Assembly: GCA_002914805.1 (NCBI GenBank)
Contig: JXTB01000132.1
Span: 731,804-795,803 of the forward strand
Direction of reading: 5' to 3'
DNA length: 64,000 nucleotides
Origin: Parasponia andersonii
Taxonomy: Eukaryota; Streptophyta; Magnoliopsida; Rosales; Cannabaceae
Shown piece after piece: positions 39,301 to 52,400 of this stretch. Within the stretch, counting starts at the first letter, position 1, and every line of letters starts with the position of its first letter. Under the pieces are notes generated by a model. It was not told the DNA's origin and made no database searches. It saw only the letters and a program-made list of their open reading frames with translations. Both the position numbers and the translations under genes were made by a program.

Positions 39301-41348
39301 TATGAGAACAAATGTGATTTTTGGTTTTCTTGAACATATGTGATGGACTGTGATGGTAAGATATACATATATATACTGTATTGCTCTTAGGATTTTTCTG
39401 AGTACAGGTTATTTTAGGTATATCAAAAATAGGGCTATTATGCTGGCCATTTTTCTATAAGAACCTAATATACTTATTTTATTGAAAAAAACCAGAGTAC
39501 GATTATTTTCACACTTCAGTTTTGTGTTGCACGTGTCATAGGATCATACATGAGTACCGTGTTAGCATCGTGGATTTATAGTGTGGCGCTGCGTGCCCCA
39601 CCGTTGATGTAGAATCCGTAAACTCACACGAGGTTTTGTTACTTCTGATTTCCTCCCCATTTCGCAGGCATAGGTAATTCGGTTGTCCCTCCAGGATTGG
39701 TCGGCAACACATGGGTGTCCCTTGTGAGTATGGGCTTAGGTGTCAGGCAGGCTATTAAGAACACTTAGTGCCATCATCCTGGGATTCCATACATAAGAGG
39801 ATGTGAGCTCATGGGTATGGGTTGATTTGTGTCATGTGCATTTGAATTGAATGGTTTTGATTATACTGAATTATTTATGCATATACGTGATGATTTCCGG
39901 TTTTGGATTATCATATATGTATGTATTGGATTTAAACTAACCATGCAAGAGTTTTCTATTAGTAAAATGTTTTCGATTAAGGTAATTATTTTTCCTACTA
40001 GGCATTTTATGCTCACTCCCTTCCTCAGGTGGTGTCCAGTGTAATTTTGGAGATCAAGAGGACTAAGAGGCCATCGGGATTGTAGTTCATTATCTTGGTA
40101 ATACTTGAAGCATGATGTTGTGGTATTTGGATTGTTTGAGTTTTGTTTTAGCATTGAACCAAGATTACAACTTTCTATTTTTGTCTGTGAACTCATGTAT
40201 GCCATTCTGATGTCTGTTTTGACATGGATGATGATGATGCTTGAACATATATTTGACTGACGTACTTTTAGCTATTTATTCGATCTATATTTAATGGTAT
40301 ATATGAACTATGGGAGAGGTTCACGGGATGGAATTATAAATATTTTATCTAAAATGGACTATTTTATAGAACTATAACTTTTAGACATTTTCAAATAAAT
40401 CAAGGAATTTCTCATCATTGCGAAATTCCTCTTCTGTCACTAGCTCGGGTTTTGGGTTGTGACAATTCTTATAGTTGATGTAAGTTCATGAAAGACATAA
40501 GCATGACATGATCATTTAGGCATGATTTTAAAAGAAGTAAAGTTTTTCACCCATTAGATTTAAAGTAGTACTATTGTACTAATTTTACGAGATATATTTT
40601 AAGTATATTGTTTAGTCTATCTAAGTTGGGTAGGTATGATTTGCACAGGCACCCTTTCCACATAGGTGGGCACAACCTACCAACTACTAAGACTGATCAT
40701 TGTACTATGAGATTTGTTGGATGCATTACTAAGTAAGTCTGTGTTGGGTAGACATAGTTCATATCGGCCATGTGTCTCCTTCCCACATAGATGGACATGG
40801 CCTACTGACTACTGTGACTTTGTAATATACTCAAGGGCCCTATAAAGAATGTTTTCTAAGAAAAGTGCATCAAAATGAAATGTTATGAAAGAAAAGGTAC
40901 AATAAGGATTTGAATAAAATTTATGCATGAAACACTTTAATAAGCATATATGATGTTGACTTACTGAGCATTAGCTCATATAGTTTTTGTGATGTGGGGT
41001 GAGGAATTGTATGATGTATAGAATTGCCTATTGGCTAGCATGCTTTCTTATCGCCATAATCATACAAATGTAGATAAGCTTGACTTATGGACGATATTTT
41101 CTTTGTATTTCAATATTTTGATCTGGTGTAAATATTACTACTAATGGCAATATAATGAGAAGGATTTTTTGGTTGTACATTTTATAAAGACACTTTCGAA
41201 AAGTAATGTCATGCGGCTTCTTTTGTTTTAGAGTTTGAAAAGTTTAAATTGGTCAACCTTTTTGCAAAACTATAGATATAGTTTATGAAAGTATAATACC
41301 TCCTAGTTTGACCTATATAATGATATAAATAAGCTAGAGAATACTACA
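36374..41348 (+). repeat. Tekay-type solo LTR, split by another solo LTR
   Basis: The sequence TATGCCCAAGATTCCCAC...AATAAGCCAATAA at the start and AAGCTAGAGAATACTACA at the end match the ends of the LTRs of the Tekay element at 45314-55820. Without its own insert (38348-40464 plus the duplication) it is about 2.85 kb, the full length of that LTR. No primer-binding site or gag follows, so it is a solo LTR. I see no clear target duplication. It sits in the C2 leader. Confidence 0.82.
38348..40464 (+). repeat. Solo LTR, sister of 21848-24043, ATTCT duplication
   Basis: This 2,117-bp LTR starts TGTGAAAACGTAG and ends GGGTTGTGACA. The 5-bp duplication ATTCT is perfect (38343-38347 and 40465-40469). 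The host LTR text continues across it (compare 47320-47400). It aligns along its length with 21848-24043, but its GC-rich island (about 38540-38760) has lost much of its GC. It was inserted into an LTR that had itself inserted into C2. Confidence 0.92.
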
Positions 41349-42017
41349 TACAAGCACCGACTAGAGAATTTAAAAGTTTTCTAGAATTTAGTTGGTAATT
41401 TTATTTTCTCTAGGAAACTGTGAATTGGATTATTTGTTTACGATATTTAATTATTATACTATAAATGTTTAACATGCGATATTGATGTAGATTTTGGCAC
41501 TCTATGCATCATTATGTATATGCATACAATATTGAATTTTTTTGGTGAAAAATATATTGTATGAAATTGAAAACCAAAGTTTTAAAAAGATTGAGTGAGA
41601 GAAGGCACATTCAGGATAATTTATCCACGGATTCCATTCTTGGTCTATAATAATATATTTGTATATGAACTCTTCAAGGATAAGTATACGATAGGTTATT
41701 ATTGATTGGATCTCTTTACGATAAAATATTAATGCACTTAGTGGGATTGAAATAATGGTTATGACATTCAACATAAACTAGTTCTTAACTTTCCCAAAAG
41801 GCTATGTTAACTAGGTTATGACCTAAAAAGATAATAATAATTAATTTCAAGGGAACTCTTGAAGATAATTAATCTGAGATAATCAAATCTAGTCATTGTA
41901 AATTATTTTCATTACTGTTGATTCTTTTAGAGAGACTAAATTATCATTGCAATGATGTATTATATGTCTTTTATGGTTTTCTTGCATATATTTTATTGCA
42001 AATGCTTATTTATTCAA
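41349..42017 (+). other. C2 leader, second part
   Basis: The region is non-coding. Blocks near 41577-41605 (TTTTAAAAAGATTGAGTGAGAG) and 41746-41790 match the C1 leader, which supports a common copia lineage. No open frame is seen until gag. Confidence 0.5.
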
Positions 42018-42660
42018 ATTTTATGCATTTTGTTTCAGTATATGAAATTCCATTATCTATCATTCTGAACCAACATAAGCTTACTGGTCAAAATTATATG
42101 GATTGGAAAAGAAATATTTTCATTATCCTAACATCTACAAATTATGAATATATCCTGACTATACCTTATCCTAAGGCACCTAGAGAAAGACCTCAAGTAG
42201 AGAAAAAAGACCTTATGAGAAATGGCAAAAAGCCAATGAAATGGCTAAATGCTACATAATGGCCTCTATCTCTAATGTCTTGCAATCCAAACATCAAGAC
42301 ATGATCACTGCTCTAGAGATCATTAAAATTTTGAGCAATTGTTTGCAAAAGACACTCGCCAAGTAAGACAAACTGCCATGCAATCCATCATCTCTATGGA
42401 GATAATGAAAAGAACGAGAGTTCAAGACCATATACTTCATGTCATGGATCTACTGAATGAGGCTGAGGTTCAAGGAGCAAAGATAGATGAGAAAACTCAA
42501 ATTGACATGCTTTTAGAAACCTTGCTAGAACTATTCAATCAGTTTAAGGTGAACTATAATATAAATAAAATGAAGCTCACCATAGCTGAACTGATAAATG
42601 AACTCTATTTTGCTTAGGAATTTCTTATTAAGACAGGATTATTGAACCTTATTGAGTTAA
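42018..42660 (+). pseudogene. C2 gag remnant (UBN2-type copia gag)
   Basis: The N-terminal part reads ILNQHKLTGQNYMDWKRNIF, matching the family's NKLTGPNYxDWKRNLxIxL wording. The later part (42339-42617) keeps the pattern AMQSIISMEIMKRTRVQDHI...LLETLLELFNQFKVNYNINK of the copia gag core, whose products form the virus-like particle. No zinc knuckle and no pol follow. The frame is broken and the region is a fossil. Confidence 0.8.
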
Positions 42661-42989
42661 ATTCTAAGATCAAGTCCAATGTGCCTATTAATAAGTAAAA
42701 CAAAAAAAGTGTTGACTCATGTTTTATATCATCATTCTTATGCTCATGTTTTGAAGTTAACAAACACATGATTAAGATCTAATAATCTACTTGAGTGTGT
42801 AGTAATCTAAATTGAAAGAATCATAAGGCATTCAAGATAGATTATAAAAAAAAGCTTAAAGATAAAGATCAATAATACAAAACTTAGACTAACAAATGTT
42901 AATTATTTAATTCTTATATTTGAATACTTGTTTATATATAATATGATCTTAATAACTCAAATTTTTGTAAGAATAGGAAATTTTCAAAC
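42661..42989. other. Unassigned; possibly copia LTR or leader sequence
   Basis: AT-rich, with the words TGTTGACTCATG and TGAAGTTAACAAACACATGATTAAG, which recall LTRs of SIRE-type copia elements. It is the left flank of the gag-only element, whose right flank (59171-59230) has a similar texture. The two flanks may be one interrupted LTR, but I cannot prove it. Confidence 0.3.
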
Positions 42990-42994
42990 CAATA

Positions 42995-44663
42995 TGTTAA
43001 CTCCATAAAATTGGAGTTATCTAACGCTATTATGCTTTAAATTTTGCTATGTTCTTGTTTATATTAAGTTGTTTCAATTATTTTTCTTATTGTTTTGATG
43101 TTTTGTGTATTTATGTATGTAGGAGAATAAAATAGGGTTGCTTGATGTAAATTAAGGTGAATTTGTCCCTCCCAAATAGGTTTCTCAAACTATTAGGATC
43201 AAAGTTGAATCTAATACGGCCGCAATGCAATAAAAATAGGGCAATTCAGAGATCAAACAAAGAAAATGGGGTAATTTGGAGCTTAAACGAAAAAATGGTG
43301 CACCCGACAAGCCGCGACAGCAGACCAGTAGAAAAGTGGCATTATAATGCCAAAAGTGATGTAGCAGTGCCAACTCTCAGAAACTTTTGGAGGCCGAGAG
43401 CCAAAAATTGTTCTGCAGCACCACTATCTGCATCCTAAGTTAATAATTAATGGATGAGATCAATTTTTTGATGATCCAAGAGTCCAGATTCGACCTGCCT
43501 TAAGATTGCACAAGCCACCTCTTTAAAACCTTATCATTGAAGTTGAGAAAAGAATGTTAGGATAGAAAGAGAGAGTGGTAGCCATAAAAGGCGGGGAAGA
43601 AAAAGATGAAGACATGCTCTAACTAACTCTATTTCTTGATTTCTCCCATAACATCAACACCATAGTTTGTTCTTAGCTTTTCGTCTTCATTCTCTTGAGA
43701 GTTTTTCTTTGTATTTCCCATATTTAGAGAGTAGTACAGTTGAGTGCAAATCTTTGAGGGAAGATTAAAGAGAGCGAAAACCAAGTTTGGAGGAAGAGAT
43801 TTATAACCTTCATGAACACTTTCAAGATCTTCAAATAAGGGGATTCTAAAACTCTTTTCTTTTTTATATTTATATTTCTTGATTCTATGGAATTAAAATG
43901 CTATTGTTTTCAATTTATACTATGAACTAATTATTTATTTGTATAGTTTTACTATGTGAACTAACCTTAAATATTTTGTTTGTTTATTTCTTTCCTATTG
44001 TATTAATCAAATCCATCGTTGAGTTATTTGTTTTACTTTCTGCTTATTACTTTATTTAATTGATCACTAAATAGATTATTGAGTGAAACCTTTATAAACT
44101 TAAGAAGGGGAATTTAGGTTTGGACATAGGTAGAATAACATAAATTCACCTAACGTGGGGTGAGTTTGCATAGGATAGGAATATACTGATGTGACTTGTA
44201 CAATCTTTGTGTAAAAATAACTAAACTTAATGAATATAATCAATTTATATTAGGAGTAACATATTAACTTATCTATGTATTTTTACTTATGTCTTAGAAA
44301 TGAGTTTGTGAATACGTTTGAATTCTCGATTGACAACTTCAGTGGATTAATTAATTTAACAGAGAAATTATGCAATAGCATGATAAGAGAATAGTTGGGG
44401 AATTAGTAAACCTATACATTTTTCTTATTGATATATCTTTTATTCATTTTGAATGCTAGTTTAGTTGCTTTGTTTTATTTCTTCCAAACCTATATATCAT
44501 TTGTTTATATAAAGTTAGGGTTGAGATAATTTCAATACTTAGCTTAAACTTAGTAATCAATCATCATAGGTTCGACACCCTAAACTCTGAAATTTATATT
44601 ACTTGTGATCGTGTACACTTGTACGGGAGTATGTGAATTTATAGTTGTACATTCCAACTAAAA
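42995..44663 (+). repeat. Gag-only element 5' LTR
   Basis: This LTR of about 1.67 kb starts TGTTAACTCCATAAAATTGG and ends at the ACTAAAA that precedes the primer-binding-type block. It matches 57537-59165 throughout. A TAGGATAGGAATATAC block (about 44171-44187) and GTGTACACTTGTACGGGAG near the end have counterparts in Athila-1 LTRs (8324 and 8781). Confidence 0.9.
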
Positions 44664-44779
44664 AGTTTTTGGTGCCATTACTGGGGATTGAAATGCTAAT
44701 TCTTGTTAAAATTAGTACATTCAATTCTAGCTTTAATTCAAAATTTTAATTAATTTATTTATTTTCTTAAGTGTTTTTT
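44664..44779 (+). other. Leader with primer-binding-type block
   Basis: AGTTTTTGGTGCCATTACTG and the following GGGATTG correspond to the TTTTTGGCGCCGTTGCCGGGG block after the 5' LTR of many plant gypsy elements, and to 8811-8833 in Athila-1. An ATG-containing frame starts at 44783. Confidence 0.65.
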
Positions 44780-45308
44780 CAATGGCATACTATGGTTATT
44801 ATGGAGGTAGAGATATGGTGGACACCTATCAATAATGATACGAATCTCTCATGGCTTTGAGCACTCAATTGAGCTAATGAACAAAAAATTAGAAATCATG
44901 GAGTTAATTTCTCGAGTGAGTGAATTGACCAAGAAAATAGATACATTAAGTGCACAAGCTTCCCACTATCTATTTATGAATTGCCAATTATGTGGAGGAA
45001 GCTAACCAAGGGAAGGATGTCCTTACAACTTACAACCAATATACTTTTTTGTTAATGGACATATGCAATAAAATTACCCGCACTCAAATTTCTATAATCT
45101 GAGTTAAGAGGCATACCATAATTACTCTTACTACAACAATCAAGGCCCATCATCATACTTTTATGATGAGCCTATGCTGTTATCGAAATTTTCTCATCAA
45201 CCACCTATACAAGAAAACAAGCCATCATTGGAGGAGGTGATTATGCACTACATAAGAAGAATATATATATATACCTCCCAAGCAAGAGGAAAAGCCATCA
45301 TTAGAAGA
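44780..45308 (+). pseudogene. Gag-only element: gag, upstream part
   Basis: The visible wording is EIMELISRVSELTKKIDTLS, a knuckle-like C-x2-C...C (CQLCGG...REGCPY) and a tyrosine- and asparagine-rich segment ending near NKPSLEEVIMHYI. The same order (coiled segment, short knuckle, N/Q-rich part, SLxExxMxxx) occurs in Athila-1 gag at 9780-10100. It is cut by the Tekay insertion at 45313. It is a fossil with several breaks. Confidence 0.65.
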
Positions 45309-45313
45309 CATGG

Positions 45314-48207
45314 TGTGATGCCCAAGATTTTCACATACAAAATGAACCAACAATAAACATGTTCATATTACATAATAGATATATCAAATAACTAGTATCA
45401 ACTTTATAGCAAATTGCTCATTCTTTATTGTTATATACATTCAATATGTATTATCGTACTAATTTTTGTCGAAGTGTTCAGATGTAGTGTAAAGGCTCAG
45501 TATGCTTAAAGAGAGAGCTTGGTGTGTAAGAAGAAAAAAGAAGATGTATATTCATGAATATAATACAATGTGCATATGCATTAAAATCAAGTTTGTTGAT
45601 AACTTGGCTAAATGGTAGTTTTTCGATAAAATTTATTTTCATGCTTCTCGAAGCCAAATTCATTGTACATTTAACAAGTCAAATAATTTAATTCAATGTC
45701 TAGGACTTATTGATAGTATTTTATTTTTTGACCCAAGATAAGCATGAGGTAGCATTCATGACATTAATTTGTATTTTATTTCACTAAGCAATCTTATGTT
45801 CAGCTTAATCACATAATGTTAATTTTGTGCATTCTATTAATTAGGCATTGATACTACGTTTGTATTATTAACCAGAGTCTAATTGACTTATTTTTATGAT
45901 TAGTGATTGGTTATAGAGCTAGGTTCCACCAGATTACAATAAAATTTGCCATATAGGAACATAAGTCAAAGTATGACTAGATTTCACTTATTAAGCTAGG
46001 TTTCACAATTTTAGTCTATTCGTAAGTGTATAAGAATTGCTAGAAATATAGTGAGTAAGCCAAAAGTGATTTAAAGTTGGACACATGGAAAGTTAGGGTG
46101 TGAAATACTGAAAAAAGCCCTTAGAATTTAAGTTATAGATTTTCTTAGCCATTAAGTATTGATTTTTAACCAAATTTGATCATTTATTTTCCCTTTCTTC
46201 CTAGCCATGACTTGAACCACTTCAGCCACTATCTATGCTTCTCTCAACTTTCCTTAGCTATATCCAACAGTTTTTAAGTGATATAACTCAAGTTAGAGCT
46301 CTTGAAAATATGAAAAGTGTAAACTAGTCAAGGTGAGTCTACTAGTTCTTCTTCTTTAGTGTTGTTTTCTAATTTAAATTCTCTACTTATTACAACTTAA
46401 GTAAGAGTTTCTCTAGGTCTTCTTGAGCTCTAAAGTTTATTTCTAAGCCTTAGAAATCAGTTTTGTGGAAGTAAAATGCTAGAACTTCAGCCAAAGTTCA
46501 AACTAGTTAAGGTGAGATTTTTGTGGAATTTTTAATTTGTATTTTATTTCTTTTGCTTTACTCTTAAATCAAAGTTTTTATTTGATAAATAAAGGTGCTA
46601 GAAAATATTTTATATGATTGATAATATAGAATTTAAGTAAAGCATTAAAGTTAGACTTAAAGCCCTAAAGTTTACTATTTGTAGATTCAAGTGTTTTCAT
46701 TGTTGTAATAAGTTTTCTACACTTGTAATTTGATTTCTTTACTTATAATGTGTAATACATTGATCCTTTTATGTATATTAAATCTATTCACTTGCTAATT
46801 GTGATAATATACAAGTCTAAAAGTAGGTTTCAACTTTGTCTAAACTGAAAGAAATTCAAGTATACTTAGGTTGTTCGAAATGATCCTCTTTGATGTATAT
46901 ATGTGGGAATTGGCTTGTCAATTTTTGTTGCAGGCCTAAACCATGATTTTAATCATATGAAAATATCCTAAAAATAGGAAAGGTACTGTCCAAATATTTT
47001 TCAAACCAAATGGTACCATTTAGAAGTAAATGGACTAGTTTTTATGAAAGTATGTACCATTTTAGTTCATTTTGTGATTAAATTTCCTGATTTTGTGATA
47101 GTTGTGATTTATACTTCTAGTTATTTTCATTAAATATTTTATATTGTATTGATCATTTTAGTAGTAAAATTCATATCAGGTCTTCTACACACCTTGCCAT
47201 AGAGGATACTAACTCTTTTTTCTATCTTTTCCATAGGACACGTAGTAAGTAAAGATTTATTTTAACTACATCACAAGAACATTAATAGATATAAATATCT
47301 TCCTACATGATTGTGCGTATTATATTAATTATATGTTTTTTCTATAGTTGTTGTAAGTTCATGAAAGATATAAGTATGACATGATCATTTCAGCATGATT
47401 TTCAAGAAATGAAGTTTTCCACATATTGGATTTAATGTAGTACTATTATACTATTTTCATGAGATATGTTTTAAGTGTATTGTTTAGTTTGTCTACGTTG
47501 GGTAAGTATAATAGACATCCTTCTCGCATAAGTAGGCTTAGCCTACTGACTACTGGGACTGAATATTATACTATAAGTTATGTGAGGTGCATTACATAGT
47601 TGGTATACATTAGGTAAGTATGGTTTACATTGGCCATATAATTGCTTCTCGTATAGGTGGGACTGCCGTGATTTTGTAGTATACTCAAGGCCCCTATTAA
47701 GAAACATTTTTTAAGAAAAGTACATCAATATGAAAGTTATGAAAGGAAGAATACAATGGGAATTTCAATGAAGTCTATGCATGAAACATGTTCATAAACA
47801 AGAATGATATTTTCCTACTGAGTATTAGCTCATTTAATTCCTGTGATATTAGTGAGAAGATATATAATATATAGAGTTGCTAGTTGGCTAGTATGCTTTC
47901 TTGTCACCATGATTATATAGATGTAGATGAGCTCTACTTATGGGTGATTTTTTCTTTGTATTTCGATATTTTGATGTGTTGTAAATATTACTTCCGATGG
48001 TAAGATAAAATAATACAGACCTTTTGGTTGTATATTTTGTAAAGACACTTTTAGAAAATAATGCCACTCAACTTTTTTAGTTTTAAAGTTTAAAAAGTTT
48101 AAATTGGCCCACTTTGTTTTGAACGAAACTAAGGTTAAGGTTTATAAAGGAATCATACTTCCTAGCTTGACCTATATAGTCATATAGTTAAGCTAGAGGG
48201 TGTTACA
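45314..48207 (+). repeat. Tekay element 5' LTR
   Basis: This 2,894-bp LTR starts TGTGATGCCCAAGATTTTC and ends GAGGGTGTTACA, five bases before TGGTATCAG. It matches 52906-55820 and, with its insert removed, 36374-41348. A conserved TACTGAGTATTAGCTCATTT block lies near 47816. Confidence 0.93.
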
Positions 48208-48211
48208 ATTG

Positions 48212-48220
48212 TGGTATCAG
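48212..48220 (+). other. Tekay element primer-binding site
   Basis: TGGTATCAG, then AACGAAGG. The first nine bases match the plant initiator-methionine tRNA site used by many gypsy elements, and the site lies four bases after the LTR. Confidence 0.75.
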
Positions 48221-48403
48221 AACGAAGGTTTAGTCATTCTGAAGACCGCCTACATATGTATATTCATGTGACAGAAAACTCAGTTAACTAGTAAGTCTAA
48301 TTAATTTCATACATGCACTTTATTTTTGTTATATAAGTTTTATGCACATATTATTATTGGCAATTATGTTTGTTTATAAGTAAAGGGTTACTGTACAGGA
48401 AAT

Positions 48404-49440
48404 CATGACAAGAGATAAAGGTCAAATTGGCCAACAGAAGGATGATCATGAAAATGACCAAGATACTACTATATATCGATTGGCTAAATTAGTGGAGAGA
48501 CAAGCTAAACAAGTAGAGAGGCTTATAGAACAAGATCAAAAAAGAGAGGAACAATTACCAATATAAGTAGTAGCTAGATAAGAAAACCATGAACCAGCTT
48601 CTGAAAGGTTCAGGAAGAATAAACCTCCAACTTTCAAAAGTGAAACAGATCAATTATTAGCTGAGGAGTGGATTCAAAGCTTGGAGGGTATATTTGATTA
48701 CATAAGAATCTTTAAGGAGGAGATTGTTTATTGCACTACTTATATGGTCCAAATGGATGCTAGGCGTTGGTGAGATTTCATAAAGTTAATCATTGATATT
48801 AACAAATTGATGTGGGAGAGATTCAAAGAAATCTTTATAGGAAGTACTTTAGTGAAGCTCATTAACTAGCAAAGGTAGCTGAGTTTGCTAATTCTAAGTA
48901 GGGTAGCAGATCTGTGTGTGACTATACAAAGAAATTTGATGAGCTATCCCACTTTACTCCTTATATGATAGGTATCAACGAGTTGAAAGTAAATCAGTTT
49001 CTACAGGGGCTCAAAGCATAAATATATAAGGATATTAAGATGTCTACAGGGAAAGGTGTGCCTTACACATAAGTTGCAAAGAAAGCCTTTAAAGCTAAAA
49101 AAGCTTAACTAAAAGTGGTAAAAGTATTAGAATTTAGAAGAAACATGACAAAGAAAAATGAAAATTTGGGAAGAAGTACTCAGCCAGAGTTTAATGAAGG
49201 CAAAAGAAAATTCCCACATAGTCAAGGACAAAGACAAGATCCTTTAAAGTGCCCAGCAACAGGTCAACAAATACAATCTACTCTGAATCAGAAAGTTACA
49301 CATCCCAAATGTGAAAATCCTCATAAAGATGAATATCTTTTAGGTAGTAGAGTGTGTTATACATGTGGCAAGATAGGACACTTTTTTAGAGATTTTCCCT
49401 CCACCTCTAGTGAACAACAGAAAGTCCTAACTCGTGTGTT
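48404..49440 (+). pseudogene. Tekay element gag region
   Basis: A charged, coiled-coil-like start (VERQAKQVERLIEQDQKREE) leads to the gag core at about 48590-48960 (FRKNKPPTFKSETDQLLAEE, then a WIQSLEGIFDYI segment). This matches the RFRKxNPPxFxGxxDPxxAExW wording of Tekay-type gag. A zinc knuckle of C-x2-C-x4-H type (CYTCGKIGHFFRDF) is at about 49357-49398. It is decayed, with many breaks. Confidence 0.85.
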
Positions 49441-52400
49441 CACCATAATTATGATCGATGCTGAGGCTGTTCTATTGGTTGTAGCATGTGAGATCTCTAT
49501 CTTTGATATCTTCACAAATACAGTAATAGATTCAGAAGCTAGATATTCATTTGCGTCACTAGCATATATGAGAAAATTAGGTAGATCACTTGAAACTTTG
49601 AATTTAAGATATTGTGTAATAATTCCATTTGAGAAAGTGCTATATTCTGGTCATATTTTGAGAGCGTGTCCAATATAGATAGATGGTAGAGAGTTGTAGG
49701 CAGACTTAATGGTGTTAGATATGTAGAATTTTGAGGAAATTTTGGGTATAGATCGATAATCTAAGTATCATGCTAGCATTGATTATAATGGTAAAAGAGT
49801 AATATTTCAGTAACCTGGTGAAGAGAAGTTTACTTTTCTGGGGTCTTCTAAAAAGAAAATGGTACCAATTATTTCAATGATAAAAGTAAAGAAGTTACTT
49901 GAGAAACGACATACTAGTTATTTAGCAAATGTGATGGATACTAGAAAGGAACTTAAGATAAAGCCAGATAAAGTACTAGTGGTTAATGAATTTCTAGAGG
50001 CATTCCCAAAAGATCTACCAGGATTACTACCTGATTAAGAGATAGAGTTTGGTATTGACTTACTACTCGGTACAACTCTTAATTTTAAAGCACCATATAA
50101 AATGGCTCTAGTAGAGCTGAAGGAATTAAAGGTAAAATTGCAGGAGCTTTTGGACAAGGGTCTCCTCATACGCCCAAGCTTTTCACTATGGAGTACTCCA
50201 GTTTTGTTTATAAAGGAGAAAGACATCACTGTAAGCTTTGTATTGATTACAGAGAGCTAAATAAGGTCATAATTAAGAATAAGTATCTCCCTAAAATTGA
50301 TGATATGTTTGATCAGTTATAAGGTGCTACAGTATTTCTAAGACCAATTTAAGATCAGGATACCATTAACGGAAGATTAAGGTAGAAGATATTCTTAAAA
50401 TAACTTTTAAAATGAGATACGAACATTATGAGTTCTTATAATGCCTTTTAGTTTGACTAATGCTCTAGATGCTTTTATGAACATGATGAATAAAGTATTC
50501 AAGGATTTCTTAGATATTTTTGTTACAGTGTTCATTGATAATATTTTGATCTACTTGCACTCAAGGAAGGAACATATGGAGTATTTGAGAATAGTTTTGA
50601 AGATCCTAAAAGAAAAATAGTTGTATTCAAAGTCTAAGAAATGTGAGTTCTAGTTAGAGAAAGTTATTTTTCTTGGTTATGTAGTGTCCAGAAATAGTAG
50701 TTCTGTGGACCTAGCAAAGGTTGAAGCTGCAAGTAATTGGTCAAGACCTATAAATGTTTCAGAGATTCATAGTTTCTTAAGACTGGCTGATTATTATAGA
50801 AGGTTTGTAGAAGGATTTTCTAAGTTGGCTTCTCCATTGACTCAACTAACTAGAAAGAATATGAAATTTCATTGGAATGATGATTTTGAAAAGAGTTTTC
50901 AAGAGTTAAAGCATCGTTTGGTCACAGTTCCTATACCTTCTATACCCACTAGATCGGGAGGATTTATTATTTATAGTGATGCCTCATAGAATGGTCTAGG
51001 TTGTGTTCTGATGCAAAATGATAAGATTATGGCCTATGCTTCTAGACAACTAAAAGAATATGAAATGAAATATCCTACTTATGATTTAGAGCTAGTAGCA
51101 ATAGTTTTTGTGCTGAAGATTTGGAGACACTATCTTTATAGGGAAAGATGTCAAATCTACACAGACCATAAAAGTCTCAAGTATTTTCTTTTACCCAAAA
51201 GAAACTGAATATGAGACAGAGAAGATGGCTTGAATTAGTGAAAGACTATGACTGTGAGATTAACTATCATCTAAGAAAAGCTAATGTGGTTACAGATGCT
51301 ATAAGTAGAAAGTTATTAGCTGCTATGTCACTTAAGTATGTTGATCGGAAACATCTTTTGATAGATTTGCATCGATTGGAATTAGAGGTTGTGACTACAG
51401 ATTTAATCAAGAAATTAATAGCTCTTACCTTATAGTCTATAATTTTAAGGAGAATCAAGTAAGGCCAAAATACGGATCCCTATATGACAAGTTCAAAGAC
51501 TAAGATAGAGTCTGGAAAGGAGGTGACCTTCCAGATTTCTAGTGATAGTGTAATCAGATACAGAAATAGACTATATGTGCCTTACAGAATAATTAGAAAA
51601 TAGATATTGACAAAAGCTCATACTACTCCTTATTTTGTATATCCCAGTACTACAAAGATATATAGAGATTTAAAAATGCATTATTGGTGGCCAAGTACGA
51701 AGAAGGATGTGATTGAGTTTATAGAGCAATGCCTCACATGCCAAAAAGTTAAAGCTGAATATCAAAGATCTACTGTTACATTGAGACCTATACATGTGCT
51801 ACAATAGAAATGGGAAGAGATTGCTATGGATTTAGTTATTAGACTTCCTAAGATAAATAAAAGCCATGATGCTTATTAGGTGATTGTGGATAGATATACT
51901 AAGTCAGCCCATTTCATGCCAATTAAAGTAACTTATAGCTTGGATTAGTTGGCTCAGTTGTATATGCAAGAAGTCATTAGACTACATGGTGTTCTAAAGG
52001 TTATCATTTCTAACCAAGATTCTAGATTCACTTCAAAATTCTAGAAGAATGTTCAGGAGGCTATGGGTACAAAACTAGCGTTTAGTACAGATTTTCATTC
52101 TCAAACAGATGGATAATTAGAGAGAACTATACAAACTCTTGAAGATATACTGAAAACTTATGTGTTAGACTTTCATGCGTCTTAGAGCAAGTACGTGCCA
52201 CTGATAGAATTTACCCACAATAGTAGTTATCAAGCTTCAATTGAAATGCTTCCATATGAACTATTGTATGGAAGAAAATATAGATCTCTAATTCATTGGG
52301 ATGAGATAGGAGAAACAAAATTTCTCAGTCCAAAATTGGTAAGAGAAACAACAGAAGCAGTAGAAAAGATTCGTAAAAGGTTATTAACTGTTCAGAATAG

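Larger units (their letters stand above)
33663..42660 (+). mobile_element. Copia element C2, broken, with nested solo LTRs
   Basis: The pieces are a 5' LTR (33663-35498), a primer-binding site (35501-35512), a long leader (35513-36373 and 41349-42017) and gag (about 42018-42660). The leader is interrupted by a Tekay-type solo LTR (36374-41348). No pol or 3' LTR of this element is recognised in the window. Linking the LTR at 33663 with the gag at 42018 rests on order, spacing and the shared leader type, and is an inference. The element is a fossil with several breaks. Confidence 0.6.

Noticed and set aside
36369-41353. Target duplication around the Tekay-type solo LTR
   Set aside because: The left flank is A-rich and the right flank is TACAA. 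They do not agree, and the left end is uncertain by a base or two.
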